Positions 41,274 to 50,599 of a stretch of DNA of 64,000 bases are shown one piece after another; position 1 is the stretch's first letter, and the number at the start of each line of letters is the position of its first letter. Under the pieces are notes generated by a model that did not search any database, had not been told where the DNA came from, and was given only the letters and a program-made list of their open reading frames with translations. Both the position numbers and the translations under genes were made by a program. This DNA comes from UKL13-2 sp038206765 (GTDB lineage Bacteria; Pseudomonadota; Gammaproteobacteria; Burkholderiales; Usitatibacteraceae). Where the stretch lies: positions 143,189 through 207,188 of the forward strand of contig JBBRAM010000004.1 of assembly GCA_038206765.1 (NCBI GenBank), given 5' to 3'.

Positions 41274-42335
41274 ATGAAAATAGCAGTGATGGCCGGTGAC
41301 GGCATCGGCCCAGAAATCATGGTCGAAGCGCTCAAAGTGTTGGATGTGTTGAGGCGCGATGGGTTAAAAATCGAAACTGAATCAGCTTTGGTTGGCGGCG
41401 CTGCCTATGACGCGGTCGGCCACCCGTTACCGCCTGCCACTCTCGCATTGGCAAAGTCTGCCGACGCGGTGCTGTTTGGATCGGTCGGTGGCCCGCAATA
41501 CGACGCGTTGCCGCGCGAGCATCGGCCTGAAAAAGCAATTTTGGGATTGCGCAAAGAATGTGATTTTTTTGCGAATTTACGGCCTGCTAGTGTGTTTCCA
41601 GAATTGGCCGATGCTTCAACCTTGAAGCCGGAGGTGGTCGCTGGCTTGGACATCATGATTATTCGTGAGCTCACCGGTGATATTTATTTTGGCGAGCCGC
41701 GTAGCATCTCCGGTGAAAAAGGCCAGCGGGTCGGCATCAACACTATGCACTACACCGAGGCGCAGATTCGCCGCATCATGCATGTCGGCTTTCGCACGGC
41801 ACGCCAGCGAAACAAAAAGCTGTGCTCGATTGATAAAATGAATGTGCTCGAAGCGATGCAGCTTTGGCGGGACGTTGCGATTGAAATTGCGCCGGAGTAC
41901 CCCGATGTTGAACTAACGCATATGCTGGTTGATAACGCCGCGATGCAGCTCATTCGCAATCCGAAGCAGTTTGATGTGATGGTGGCGGGCAATTTATTTG
42001 GCGATATTTTATCGGATGAGGCGTCGATGCTCACCGGCTCCATTGGCATGTTGCCTTCGGCCTCGCTGGACGCAAATGGCAAAGGGCTGTACGAGCCGAT
42101 TCACGGCTCGGCCCCCGATATTGCCGGCCGCGGGTTGGCGAATCCGTTGGCGCAAATTTTGTCTGCGGCGATGATGTTGCGCTACACGTTTCAGTTGTCA
42201 GATGCCGCAAATCGGATCGAGAACGCCGTGCGCAAAACGCTGGCGCAAGGCTTGCGGACGGGCGATATCGCAAAGCCGAATGAGGCCAAAGCCAGCACCA
42301 GCGAGATGGGTGATGCAGTCGTCGCAAACATGTAG
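41274..42335 (+). CDS. leuB: 3-isopropylmalate dehydrogenase
   Basis: LeuB oxidises and decarboxylates 3-isopropylmalate with NAD. The 353-residue protein begins MKIAVMAGDGIGPEIM and has ANLRPASVFPEL, IRELTGDIYFGEPR, DKMNVLEAMQLW and the NAD-site GLYEPIHGSAPDIAG. The ATG at 41274 follows AGAAG; the frame is open back to 41229 inside leuD. Confidence 0.97.
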   Translation: MKIAVMAGDGIGPEIMVEALKVLDVLRRDGLKIETESALVGGAAYDAVGHPLPPATLALAKSADAVLFGSVGGPQYDALPREHRPEKAILGLRKECDFFANLRPASVFPELADASTLKPEVVAGLDIMIIRELTGDIYFGEPRSISGEKGQRVGINTMHYTEAQIRRIMHVGFRTARQRNKKLCSIDKMNVLEAMQLWRDVAIEIAPEYPDVELTHMLVDNAAMQLIRNPKQFDVMVAGNLFGDILSDEASMLTGSIGMLPSASLDANGKGLYEPIHGSAPDIAGRGLANPLAQILSAAMMLRYTFQLSDAANRIENAVRKTLAQGLRTGDIAKPNEAKASTSEMGDAVVANM

Positions 42336-42350
42336 TATCGTTTTGAAACG

Positions 42351-42408
42351 CTAGATTGGGCGGCGTTTTCGAGGCAAAAATGCCTCGAAACGCTCTTTCA
42401 GACTAGTG
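42351..42408 (+). repeat. Dispersed palindromic repeat, copy C
   Basis: Between leuB and asd. GCG-TTTTCGAGGCA and TGCCTCGAAA-CGC form a 13-base stem with one bulge and an AAAA-type loop; CTAGA and a distant CTAG flank it. The core GGCGGCGTTTTCGAG is the family signature. A terminator function is possible but the T-run is poor. Confidence 0.7.
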
Positions 42409-42440
42409 TTTAACTTTAATTCAGTTTTTGGAGTTGGGAA

Positions 42441-43565
42441 ATGTTAAAAGTAGGGCTTGTCGGCTGGCGTGGCATGGTGGGTTCGGTGTTGATGGACAGG
42501 ATGCGCGCGGAAAATGATTTCGCGTTGATTGAGCCCGCCTTTTTTACCACCTCGAATGTTGGTGGCACAGCGCCCAAAGAAGCCCAAGGCACGCCGCTAA
42601 AGGATGCCAAAGACATCGCTGCGTTAGCGCAAATGGATGTCATTCTCACCTGCCAGGGTGGCGATTACACGACTGAAATTTACCCCCAACTTCGCCAAGC
42701 CGGTTGGCACGGCTATTGGATCGATGCTGCCAAAACACTTCGGATGCAAGACGATGCCGTGATTGTTCTCGATCCGGTGAACATGCCAGTCATTCAAACG
42801 GCGCTTACAAAAGGTGTCAAAAATTACATCGGCGGCAACTGCACCGTGAGCTGCATGCTGATCGGTTTGGGTGGTTTGTTCAAGGCCGACTTGATTGAGT
42901 GGATGACGTGCATGACCTACCAAGCTGCCTCTGGTGGCGGCGCACAGCATATGCGTGAATTGCTCACGCAGTTTGGAACCCTCCATGCAGAAGTGAAATC
43001 GTTGCTTGATGATCCGCAGTCGGCAATCCTCGAGATTGATCGTAAGATTTTAGCCAAGCAACATGCATTGACGGCGGATGAAACGCGAAATTTCGGCGTT
43101 CCGCTCGCGGGAAATTTAATTCCGTGGATTGATAAAGACATGGACTCTGGAATGTCGTTGGAAGAGTGGAAGGGCATGGCGGAGACCAATAAAATTTTGG
43201 GGCGCGGCCCGGCATTCGGAACGGCTGCTACACCGATTGATAGCCTTTGCGTGCGCGTGGGAGCGATGCGTTGCCACAGCCAAGCATTGACGATCAAGCT
43301 CAAACGCGACGTACCACTTGCCGATATTGAAGCGATTTTGGCAAACGACAATCCATGGACCCGGGTGATTCCGAATAACCGCGAACAATCGATGCGCGAG
43401 CTCACGCCAGCTGCCGTTACCGGTAATATGCACATACCGGTTGGGCGTTTGCGGAAGCTGGCGATGGGGCCGGAATATCTAAGTGCTTTCACGGTAGGCG
43501 ACCAACTGTTGTGGGGCGCGGCCGAGCCATTGCGTCGTATGTTGCGGATTTTATTGGAAAAATAA
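42441..43565 (+). CDS. asd: Aspartate-semialdehyde dehydrogenase
   Basis: Asd reduces aspartyl phosphate to the semialdehyde, the branch point for lysine, threonine, methionine and diaminopimelate. The 374-residue protein begins MLKVGLVGWRGMVGSVL, has the catalytic cysteine C134 in GGNCTVSCM, and RVGAMRCHSQALTIKLKRD near the end. GGAGTTGGGAA precedes the ATG. It follows the leu genes, a usual order in betaproteobacteria. Confidence 0.97.
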   Translation: MLKVGLVGWRGMVGSVLMDRMRAENDFALIEPAFFTTSNVGGTAPKEAQGTPLKDAKDIAALAQMDVILTCQGGDYTTEIYPQLRQAGWHGYWIDAAKTLRMQDDAVIVLDPVNMPVIQTALTKGVKNYIGGNCTVSCMLIGLGGLFKADLIEWMTCMTYQAASGGGAQHMRELLTQFGTLHAEVKSLLDDPQSAILEIDRKILAKQHALTADETRNFGVPLAGNLIPWIDKDMDSGMSLEEWKGMAETNKILGRGPAFGTAATPIDSLCVRVGAMRCHSQALTIKLKRDVPLADIEAILANDNPWTRVIPNNREQSMRELTPAAVTGNMHIPVGRLRKLAMGPEYLSAFTVGDQLLWGAAEPLRRMLRILLEK

Positions 43566-43914
43566 CTAAAATTTTTGATTTGTCGGCTCCGATGTTGGCT
43601 GCCTCAGAGCAACTTGAAAGCTTGTTAAAGACGGCCTTAAAGCGGCCTTTAGCGGTCTTAATGCCGCCTTAATGCCGCCTTAAAGCGCCCGTAAAGCGGT
43701 CTTAAAGCCACTACAACCACTATAAAGGCCCTTTGAATCAGTTTTGAAACGGCGTTAATACAGCGCTAAAACGCCTTTAATGCGCCCATCCCGCAAATGT
43801 GGGTTGAAAAATTGTCAGCTTTCGCTTCTAATGCTAGAAAGCAAATAAAGTTGCAACAATAACTCATTGATGTTATTTTAAATTATCCAAAAAACGAAGG
43901 GTTGGGGTTTACGA
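43566..43914. other. Repeat-rich intergenic region between asd and fimV
   Basis: About 350 bases without a gene. The first part holds the 11-bp periodic repeat at 43625-43710; the rest continues with looser TTAA-GCG motifs to about 43790 and then AT-rich DNA before fimV. No promoter consensus was recognised. Confidence 0.6.
43625..43710 (+). repeat. Degenerate 11-bp tandem repeat (TTAAAGCGGCC-type)
   Basis: About seven units of 10-12 bases follow each other, for example TTAAAGCGGCC, TTAATGCCGCC (twice, identical), TTAAAGCGCCC and GTAAAGCGGTC. The pattern is imperfect but continuous. Confidence 0.75.
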
Positions 43915-46752
43915 ATGAGCCGTCCGCCGAAAACAAAATTATCGATGGCGTTGGGGGGAGTTTTACTAGCCGCGTCTGCACTGGTTTCATTTGGTTCGCA
44001 GGCTGCAGGTCTGGGTAAACTTTCTGTCAATTCCGCACTGGGGCAACCGCTGGTTGCTGAAATCGAATTAGTCTCCTTGCAACCGGGCGAATTTGAAGCG
44101 CTGGTTGCCCGCGTGGCAAGTCCCGAGGCTTACACCGATGCCAAGGTTGAATATTCCCCACTTCTGCGTCAGTTAACATTCACAGCAGAGCGTCGTGCCG
44201 ACGGCAAACCTGTGTTGAAAATTACCAGTTTCGCACCCATTAACGAGCCGTTCTTGGATGTGCTTGTTGAGATGAACTGGCCTTCCGGTCGTCTGTTGCG
44301 CGAGTATCCTATTTTGTTAGATCCGCCTGGGTTTAACCAAGCGCGCGTTTCACCACCTGCCGCTCCTGCTGTCGCCCGGGTCACAACTGCACCAGCTGCC
44401 ACGGCAAATTCAACGTCAACGACCGTGTCCACAAGCACACCAGCCGTTGTTGGCACACCCTCAGCCAAAGCAGAGTCTTCTGCTGATTCTTACGGCCCCG
44501 TGAAACGCGGTGACACATTGGGCAAAATTGCAACAAGCATGAAGCCAGACGGCATTTCGCTTGAACAAATGTTGGTGGCGCTATACCGCGAAAACAAAGC
44601 TGCGTTCATTAATAACAACATGAACCAACTCAAGACCGGCCAGATTTTGCGTGTGCCGTCAGTTGCCGAGGTTAGCAAAATTGGCAAAGGCGAAGCGCAA
44701 AGGGAAGTTAAAGTACAGGTTGCCGATTGGAAAGGTTATCGCGACCAGGTCGCCAGCGCCGTTGCCAGTAGCCCCAACGCGACAGCCAGCGCGAACAAAG
44801 CGGCGAGCAACGAAGCAAGCGGCAAAATCGCCACCGCAAAACCAGCGCAGCCTGCGCCGGCAACGCAGGCCGGCGATCAGCTAAAAATTGCTAAGACAGA
44901 AGTTACTGCTGGTAAAGCTGGTGCAGCAGCAGGCGCTGCCGGTTCTGCGGGCTCTTCTGTAGGCGGAAAGAACGCTACACAAGAACAGCTCAACGCGATG
45001 AAAGAAGATGCCATCGCCAAAGACAACAAACTCAAAGAGGCTAATTCTCGTGTCGCTGATCTGGAAAAGCAGATTGCCGATATGCGTCAATTGATGGCGA
45101 TGAAGAGCGTGGCTGCTGCACAGGCCCAACCCGGCAATGCGAAACCTGAGCCGGCGAAAGTTGCACAAGTTACGCCACCGGCTGCTGTGCCAACGCCTCC
45201 TCCTGCTGCACCGGCAGCCGCTGCGAAAGCAGCTGAACCACCAAAGGATGCGCCAAAAGTTGAGGTGGCAAAGGTTGATCCGGCCGCCGTGTCTAAGCCA
45301 GTTGACCCTACCAAACCAGCAGATGCTGCCAAAGTTGAGCCGCCAAAGGTGATGTCGCCGCCGCCAGCAACACCGCCGGTTGCCGCAAAAACTCCAGCAA
45401 AAGCGCCAGCACCACCGGCTGAGCCGGGCGTTATGGAGATGGTTGAAGAAAACGCCGTTGCCATTGGTGCGGGCACAGTTGCCCTAATTGGTATAGGCGG
45501 AGTGCTAGCATTTATGTCGCGCCGCAAGAAGAAACCAAAAGGTGGTAGCAACACCAGCCAACTCGCTAATACATCCTCGATCATGCCGAGCGATCTCAAG
45601 CCAAATTCGGTTACAGGTAGCCGTGGCGGCGGGTTAGTTGATACCGGCAACAGTTCGTTTTTGACGGATTTCGACAAAACCGGGCCCGGTAGCATTGATA
45701 CAGATGAAGTGGATCCGGTTGCCGAAGCCGAGGTTTATATTGCTTATGGTCGGGATGCGCAGGCAGAAGAAATTCTGAAAGAAGCGATGACGCGCGATAA
45801 GAGCCGTCATGAAATCGCCTTCAAGTTGCTCGAAATTTATCACACTCGTAAGAGCGTTCAGGCGTTCGAGACGGTGGCGCGGGAGTTGAAGGAAACTGCC
45901 GGTGCTGATCATCCGCTATGGGCAAAAGCCGCCGCACTCGGCGCGTCGATTGATCCGTCCAACAGCCTTTATAGCGGCACAGGCCAAGCGTTCGCGCCAA
46001 CTGGTACGTATGTAGCAGGTGGTGGCGCGCTGGTTGCGGGTGCAGCTGCGTTGGCTAGCAGTGAAGCACATTCTGCGGATCATGCATCGCCGCCAGACCT
46101 GGACTTCGATTTGGGTTTCAGTGATGCGCCCAGCGGCTCAGCATCCGAAGCTTCGATGGATATCGCTGCCCTCAAAACGGGTGAACAAGCAGCGAGCCCG
46201 ATGGACTTTGATTTGGATCTCAATCCAGCACCGAGCAGCGCTGCAAAGCCTGCAGCAGAATCTAGTGGGCTCGATTTCGATTTGGCCTTTGACTCTCCGG
46301 CAGCAGCGCCAGCAGTACCTAGCGGCGCCACAGTTTCGGCACCAGCCACCGCTTCTGGGTTTGATTTTGATTTGTCGGCCTTGTCGTTTGGTGAGCCAGC
46401 ACATGAACCGGCGGCACCCGCGCCTTTAGCCCCAGCCGCCGCGCCACCGCAGGAACAATTTGCCTCAACTATTGCAACCCAAACTGCTGCCGCGCCAGCT
46501 GCCAATGCCGGGCTAAGCTTCAGCGATTTGAGTCTGGATTTGGCTGATTCGCATGATTTGGATTTGCCAGCAAGCAGCACTAGTTCGGGAAGCTCGGGTG
46601 GTGTTAATGCCGCAACAACCAAGCTCGAACTCGCCAAGGCCTACATTGAAATTGGTGATAGCGATGGCGCAAAAGAAATTTTGGCGGAAGTCGCTCGCGA
46701 GGGTAATGCCGCACAGCAGGACGAAGCAAAGAAAATTTTGGCAGGTATTTGA
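43915..46752 (+). CDS. fimV: FimV-like pilus assembly / polarity protein
   Basis: A 945-residue inner-membrane protein. A signal peptide is followed by the FimV N-terminal domain (LGKLSVNSALGQPLVAEIEL, to about 150), a LysM peptidoglycan-binding domain (about 195-245, VKRGDTLGKIATSM), a coiled coil (about 360-395), a long Pro/Ala/Lys-rich linker, one transmembrane helix (about 515-535) and a cytoplasmic part with TPR-like helices (about 600-660). An acidic Asp-Phe-Asp-Leu-rich linker with repeated LDFDLxF motifs comes next, then the conserved FimV C-terminal TPR (LELAKAYIEIGDSDGAKEIL). FimV supports type IV pilus function and polar organisation; truA downstream is the usual neighbour. Confidence 0.93.
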   Translation: MSRPPKTKLSMALGGVLLAASALVSFGSQAAGLGKLSVNSALGQPLVAEIELVSLQPGEFEALVARVASPEAYTDAKVEYSPLLRQLTFTAERRADGKPVLKITSFAPINEPFLDVLVEMNWPSGRLLREYPILLDPPGFNQARVSPPAAPAVARVTTAPAATANSTSTTVSTSTPAVVGTPSAKAESSADSYGPVKRGDTLGKIATSMKPDGISLEQMLVALYRENKAAFINNNMNQLKTGQILRVPSVAEVSKIGKGEAQREVKVQVADWKGYRDQVASAVASSPNATASANKAASNEASGKIATAKPAQPAPATQAGDQLKIAKTEVTAGKAGAAAGAAGSAGSSVGGKNATQEQLNAMKEDAIAKDNKLKEANSRVADLEKQIADMRQLMAMKSVAAAQAQPGNAKPEPAKVAQVTPPAAVPTPPPAAPAAAAKAAEPPKDAPKVEVAKVDPAAVSKPVDPTKPADAAKVEPPKVMSPPPATPPVAAKTPAKAPAPPAEPGVMEMVEENAVAIGAGTVALIGIGGVLAFMSRRKKKPKGGSNTSQLANTSSIMPSDLKPNSVTGSRGGGLVDTGNSSFLTDFDKTGPGSIDTDEVDPVAEAEVYIAYGRDAQAEEILKEAMTRDKSRHEIAFKLLEIYHTRKSVQAFETVARELKETAGADHPLWAKAAALGASIDPSNSLYSGTGQAFAPTGTYVAGGGALVAGAAALASSEAHSADHASPPDLDFDLGFSDAPSGSASEASMDIAALKTGEQAASPMDFDLDLNPAPSSAAKPAAESSGLDFDLAFDSPAAAPAVPSGATVSAPATASGFDFDLSALSFGEPAHEPAAPAPLAPAAAPPQEQFASTIATQTAAAPAANAGLSFSDLSLDLADSHDLDLPASSTSSGSSGGVNAATTKLELAKAYIEIGDSDGAKEILAEVAREGNAAQQDEAKKILAGI

Positions 46753-46810
46753 TTCGTTAATTGAGTGTTGTTAACGTAGTTCAAAGCAGAGATTCGATGG
46801 TCATTCTTTA

Positions 46811-46840
46811 GGGCGCGGAAACACCGCGCCCTTTTCTTTT
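46811..46840 (+). terminator. Terminator after fimV
   Basis: GGGCGCGG pairs with CCGCGCCC around AAACA, followed by TTTTCTTTT. It separates fimV from truA. Confidence 0.92.
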
Positions 46841-46906
46841 CAGCTTAGCTAACCGCATTTTTTTCGTATTTATTCTTCATATTCCGTTTAGTTGCCATTG
46901 ACCAGT

Positions 46907-47797
46907 ATGTCTGCCCCCACCACCCCCCCCACCCCCGCCGCCCCCGCCCCCATCGTCACCGCCAGCGTTCCGCTCGGACCCAGGAAAGCACTCCAGCGCA
47001 TCGCGCTGGGCATCGAATATCACGGCATTGGATTTTGTGGCTGGCAATCGCAACCATCAGGTTGCGCGGTGCAGGATCACCTTGAGCGCGCCCTCCGAAT
47101 ATTCGTCGGCATGCCCGTATCCGTTGTTTGTGCAGGACGCACTGACACCGGTGTTCACGGCCTCGCCCAAGTGGTGCATCTCGATACGGAAATTGACCGC
47201 GATGAGCGCGCGTGGGTGCGAGGCACGAATGCAAATCTGCCGACGGCGATTCGCGTTTTGTGGGCAAAAAAAGTGCCGGATGAATTTCATGCGAGATTCG
47301 CGGCGCGATCGCGTACCTACCATTATTTGTTGCTAAATGATCCCACCGCCAGCGCATTGATGGCCGGGTTGGCAGGCTGGTTCCATGCGCCGCTTGCGCT
47401 TGGCGCGATGCAGCAAGCCGCAAAAATACTCATCGGCGAACATGATTTTTCGGCGTTTCGTGCCGCAGAATGTCAGGCCAAGACGCCGGTGAAAACTCTC
47501 CATGAAGTCGATGTTTCATCGCTGGTTGTCGGAGGAGCCGATTCGCATCGGTTCATCAAATTCAGCTTTCGCGGTAACGCTTTTTTACATCACATGATCC
47601 GCAATATTGTTGGTAGCCTCATCTATGTTGGTGCAGGCAGGCATTCGCTAGCGGAGTTTGAAACCATTTTTGAAAGCCGCGATCGAAGATCTGCTGCTCC
47701 TACATTCGCGCCAGAGGGACTTTATTTGGCGGCAATCGAGTACGATGAATCGTTTGGCCTACCGGTGATTGCAGGGCGCGTCCCATTTTTTGTTTGA
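46907..47797 (+). CDS. truA: tRNA pseudouridine(38-40) synthase
   Basis: TruA modifies positions 38-40 of tRNA anticodon arms. The 296-residue protein has the catalytic aspartate in CAGRTDTGVHG, YHYLLLND, and HHMIRNIVGSLIYVGAG. The N-terminal 20 residues are a Thr/Pro/Ala run encoded by C-rich simple sequence and are not part of the family domain. The ATG at 46907 is preferred; a TTG at 46892 is in frame. Confidence 0.95.
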   Translation: MSAPTTPPTPAAPAPIVTASVPLGPRKALQRIALGIEYHGIGFCGWQSQPSGCAVQDHLERALRIFVGMPVSVVCAGRTDTGVHGLAQVVHLDTEIDRDERAWVRGTNANLPTAIRVLWAKKVPDEFHARFAARSRTYHYLLLNDPTASALMAGLAGWFHAPLALGAMQQAAKILIGEHDFSAFRAAECQAKTPVKTLHEVDVSSLVVGGADSHRFIKFSFRGNAFLHHMIRNIVGSLIYVGAGRHSLAEFETIFESRDRRSAAPTFAPEGLYLAAIEYDESFGLPVIAGRVPFFV

Positions 47798-47811
47798 TTG
47801 GCTGTAAAAAT

Positions 47812-48459
47812 ATGCACAGAACCCGAATAAAAATTTGCGGAATTCGCAAAATTGAAGATGCACTATTTACTGCGCGATGTGGTGCAGACGCGATTGGTCT
47901 CAATTTTTACGAGCCATCACCTCGATCAATCGCATTGGCAGACGCAATCGCGATCAAAGCCGCTCTGCCATCTTTTATTGCAACGGTAGCGTTGTTTGTA
48001 AATCCAGAGCGCGGTAGAGTCGATGAAGTCATTGCAGGTCTAAAGCCCTGCGCCCTTCAATTCCATGGAGATGAAGACGCTGACTTTTGCGAATCATTCA
48101 ACATGCCTTATCTAAAAGCCATGCGTATTGGCGCCGAGATGACCGGCGACGATTTGCTACAATATCGGTTGAAATTTCAAAGTGCACAGGCATTGTTACT
48201 CGATAAGCTTGATGCCGCGCAATATGGCGGCACCGGCGAGACATTCGATTGGCACATTATTCCAGTCGAAATGCGTGAACATATTGTGCTTGCTGGTGGG
48301 TTAACGTCGTCTAATGCGGCATCGGCAATCCAAACGGTGCGGCCATGGGCCGTCGACGTTTCAAGCGGTGTAGAAAGCGGTAAAGCAATCAAAGATTACG
48401 CAAAAATTGCGTCGTTTACTCAACAAGTTAGACTGGCAGACCAAAATGCAACTCAATGA
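47812..48459 (+). CDS. trpF: Phosphoribosylanthranilate isomerase
   Basis: TrpF performs the Amadori step of tryptophan synthesis. The 215-residue TIM barrel starts RTRIKICGIRKIEDAL, with the catalytic cysteine in KICGI and the aspartate in AVDVSSGVESG; ALQFHGDED and GGTGETFDW are also conserved. The ATG at 47812 is favoured over a TTG at 47794 that overlaps the truA stop. It overlaps trpB by 14 bases. Confidence 0.95.
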   Translation: MHRTRIKICGIRKIEDALFTARCGADAIGLNFYEPSPRSIALADAIAIKAALPSFIATVALFVNPERGRVDEVIAGLKPCALQFHGDEDADFCESFNMPYLKAMRIGAEMTGDDLLQYRLKFQSAQALLLDKLDAAQYGGTGETFDWHIIPVEMREHIVLAGGLTSSNAASAIQTVRPWAVDVSSGVESGKAIKDYAKIASFTQQVRLADQNATQ

Positions 48460-49729
48460 CCTTCCCAAAAATTCAGCTGATGATTTAGGCTATAACCTGC
48501 CCGATGCTACCGGCCACTTTGGCCCTTATGGCGGCGTGTTTGTAGCCGAGACCTTACAAGCCGCCTTACTGGAACTCAATATCGAGTACGAACGCGCAAA
48601 AGCCGATCCCGAATTTGTTGCCGAATTTCAGCGCGAACTAAAGCATTACGTAGGTCGCCCCAGCCCGATTTATCATGCCAAACGCTTGTCGGACGAGCTT
48701 GGCGGCGCACAAATTTATTTGAAACGCGAAGATTTAAACCATACCGGTGCGCACAAAATAAATAACACTATTGGCCAAGCATTGCTTGCACGCCGGATGG
48801 GCAAGCCGCGTGTGATCGCCGAGACCGGCGCAGGGCAGCACGGTGTTGCCACCGCTACTGTATGCGCCCGTTATGGGCTCGAGTGCGTGGTCTACATGGG
48901 CAGTGAAGACGTGAAACGGCAAGCGCAAAACGTGTATCGCATGAAGCTCTTGGGTGCCACCGTTGTGCCTGTTGACAGCGGCTCGAAGACTCTAAAAGAC
49001 GCACTAAACGAGGCCATGCGTGATTGGGTTACCAATGTTGAAAATACCTTCTACATTATTGGGACCGTTGCAGGTCCGCATCCTTACCCGATGTTGGTGC
49101 GCGATTTTAATTCTGTGGTCGGCAAGGAATGCCTCTGGCAAATGCCCGAAATGATTGGCCAGCATCCCGATGCGGTGCTCGCGTGTGTGGGTGGCGGCTC
49201 GAACGCGATGGGCATTTTTTACGATTATATTCCGCACAAAAACGTGCGCTTAATCGGTTGCGAAGCAGGTGGCGAGGGCGTTGAGACGGGCAAACACGCG
49301 GCATCGCTCACGGCAGGCTCGCCCGGTATTTTGCACGGCAATCGTACGTATTTGATTCAAAATGCAGACGGCCAAATTATCGAAACCCATTCCGTTTCGG
49401 CGGGACTTGATTACCCCGGTGTTGGCCCAGAACACGCGTGGCTCAAGGATATTGGCCGTGCCGAATATGTGCCGGTCAATGATGATGAAGCGCTCGCGGC
49501 GTTCCATCGCCTGTGCCGGACTGAGGGCATTATCCCCGCGCTGGAATCAAGCCATGCTGTTGCCCACGCGATGAAAATGGCGCCGACGATGAGGAAAGAT
49601 AAAGTCTTGTTGGTAAATCTTTCCGGCCGTGGTGATAAAGACATGGCGACCGTCGCCGAGCGTTCGGGCTTGCAGTTTTTCTGTCGTCCAAGCTGCCAGG
49701 TAAACCAGCTGAATCAAGCAAAACAATAG
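48446..49729 (+). CDS. trpB: Tryptophan synthase beta subunit
   Basis: TrpB joins indole and serine with PLP. The 427-residue protein has GPYGGVFVAETL, the PLP lysine in HTGAHKINNT, ETGAGQHGVATAT, and the phosphate site CVGGGSNAMG. The ATG lies inside the end of trpF, so the two are translationally coupled. The trpFBA group lacks trpE, trpG, trpD and trpC here, as is usual in betaproteobacteria. Confidence 0.97.
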   Translation: MQLNDLPKNSADDLGYNLPDATGHFGPYGGVFVAETLQAALLELNIEYERAKADPEFVAEFQRELKHYVGRPSPIYHAKRLSDELGGAQIYLKREDLNHTGAHKINNTIGQALLARRMGKPRVIAETGAGQHGVATATVCARYGLECVVYMGSEDVKRQAQNVYRMKLLGATVVPVDSGSKTLKDALNEAMRDWVTNVENTFYIIGTVAGPHPYPMLVRDFNSVVGKECLWQMPEMIGQHPDAVLACVGGGSNAMGIFYDYIPHKNVRLIGCEAGGEGVETGKHAASLTAGSPGILHGNRTYLIQNADGQIIETHSVSAGLDYPGVGPEHAWLKDIGRAEYVPVNDDEALAAFHRLCRTEGIIPALESSHAVAHAMKMAPTMRKDKVLLVNLSGRGDKDMATVAERSGLQFFCRPSCQVNQLNQAKQ

Positions 49730-49748
49730 CAAATTTAAGGCCCCTATT

Positions 49749-50546
49749 TTGAGCAGAATCGAAGCTACTTTCGCTAGGCTTGCCAGTGAAAAAAGGAAAG
49801 CGTTAATCCCGTTTGTCACTGCAGGCGACCCCACTGCTGCGATCACCGTTCCGCTCATGCATGTGTTGGTGAAAGCGGGCGCGGATGTGATCGAGCTTGG
49901 CGTGCCATTTTCTGACCCGATGGCCGACGGCCCTGTGATTCAACGATCGTCAGAACGCGCGTTGGTTAACGGCATTGGCTTGTTGGATGTGTTGGCCTAC
50001 GTGAGAAAATTCCGCGAAACGAATGACACCACACCCATTGTTTTAATGGGCTACGCAAATCCCATCGAGCGCATGGGTTTGGAGACCTTTGCAAATAATG
50101 CCAAGGCCGCTGGCGTTGATGGTGTGCTCATCGTTGATTATCCGCCCGAAGAGAGTACGGCAGTGTTGAACATACTCGATGCAGCGGGTATTGATTCGAT
50201 TTACTTACTCTCGCCGACATCAACCGACGCACGGATCAAACTCATTGCCCAGAGTGCGCGTGGCTATATTTATTACGTCTCGCTCAAAGGCGTTTCCGGC
50301 GCGGCCAATATTGATACCGCCGAAGTCGGCGCGATGATTAAACGCATCAAAGCGGAAACCACATTGCCGGTCGGTGTGGGTTTTGGAATACGCGATGGCG
50401 CGACCGCGAGGCTGGTGGCGGATGTCGCCGATGCGGTCGTCGTTGGCTCGCGTATCATTCAAGAAATGGAAGCGTCGGCAATTGAGGATCAGCTCGCCAA
50501 TGTTGAAAAACTGGTCAGCGACATTAGAATTGCAATGGACGCGTAG
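49749..50546 (+). CDS. trpA: Tryptophan synthase alpha subunit
   Basis: TrpA releases indole from indole-3-glycerol phosphate. The 265-residue protein has the catalytic glutamate in VIELGVPFSDPMADGP and the aspartate in DGVLIVDYPPEE. The start is a TTG at 49749 preceded by AAGG; no in-frame ATG gives the standard N-terminus (SRIEATFARL). It follows trpB by 19 bases. Confidence 0.96.
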   Translation: MSRIEATFARLASEKRKALIPFVTAGDPTAAITVPLMHVLVKAGADVIELGVPFSDPMADGPVIQRSSERALVNGIGLLDVLAYVRKFRETNDTTPIVLMGYANPIERMGLETFANNAKAAGVDGVLIVDYPPEESTAVLNILDAAGIDSIYLLSPTSTDARIKLIAQSARGYIYYVSLKGVSGAANIDTAEVGAMIKRIKAETTLPVGVGFGIRDGATARLVADVADAVVVGSRIIQEMEASAIEDQLANVEKLVSDIRIAMDA

Positions 50547-50599
50547 TTGCACAATCTGCGCGTCGCAACCGACGCCTAGAAAAACCCAAGGAGTCTGCA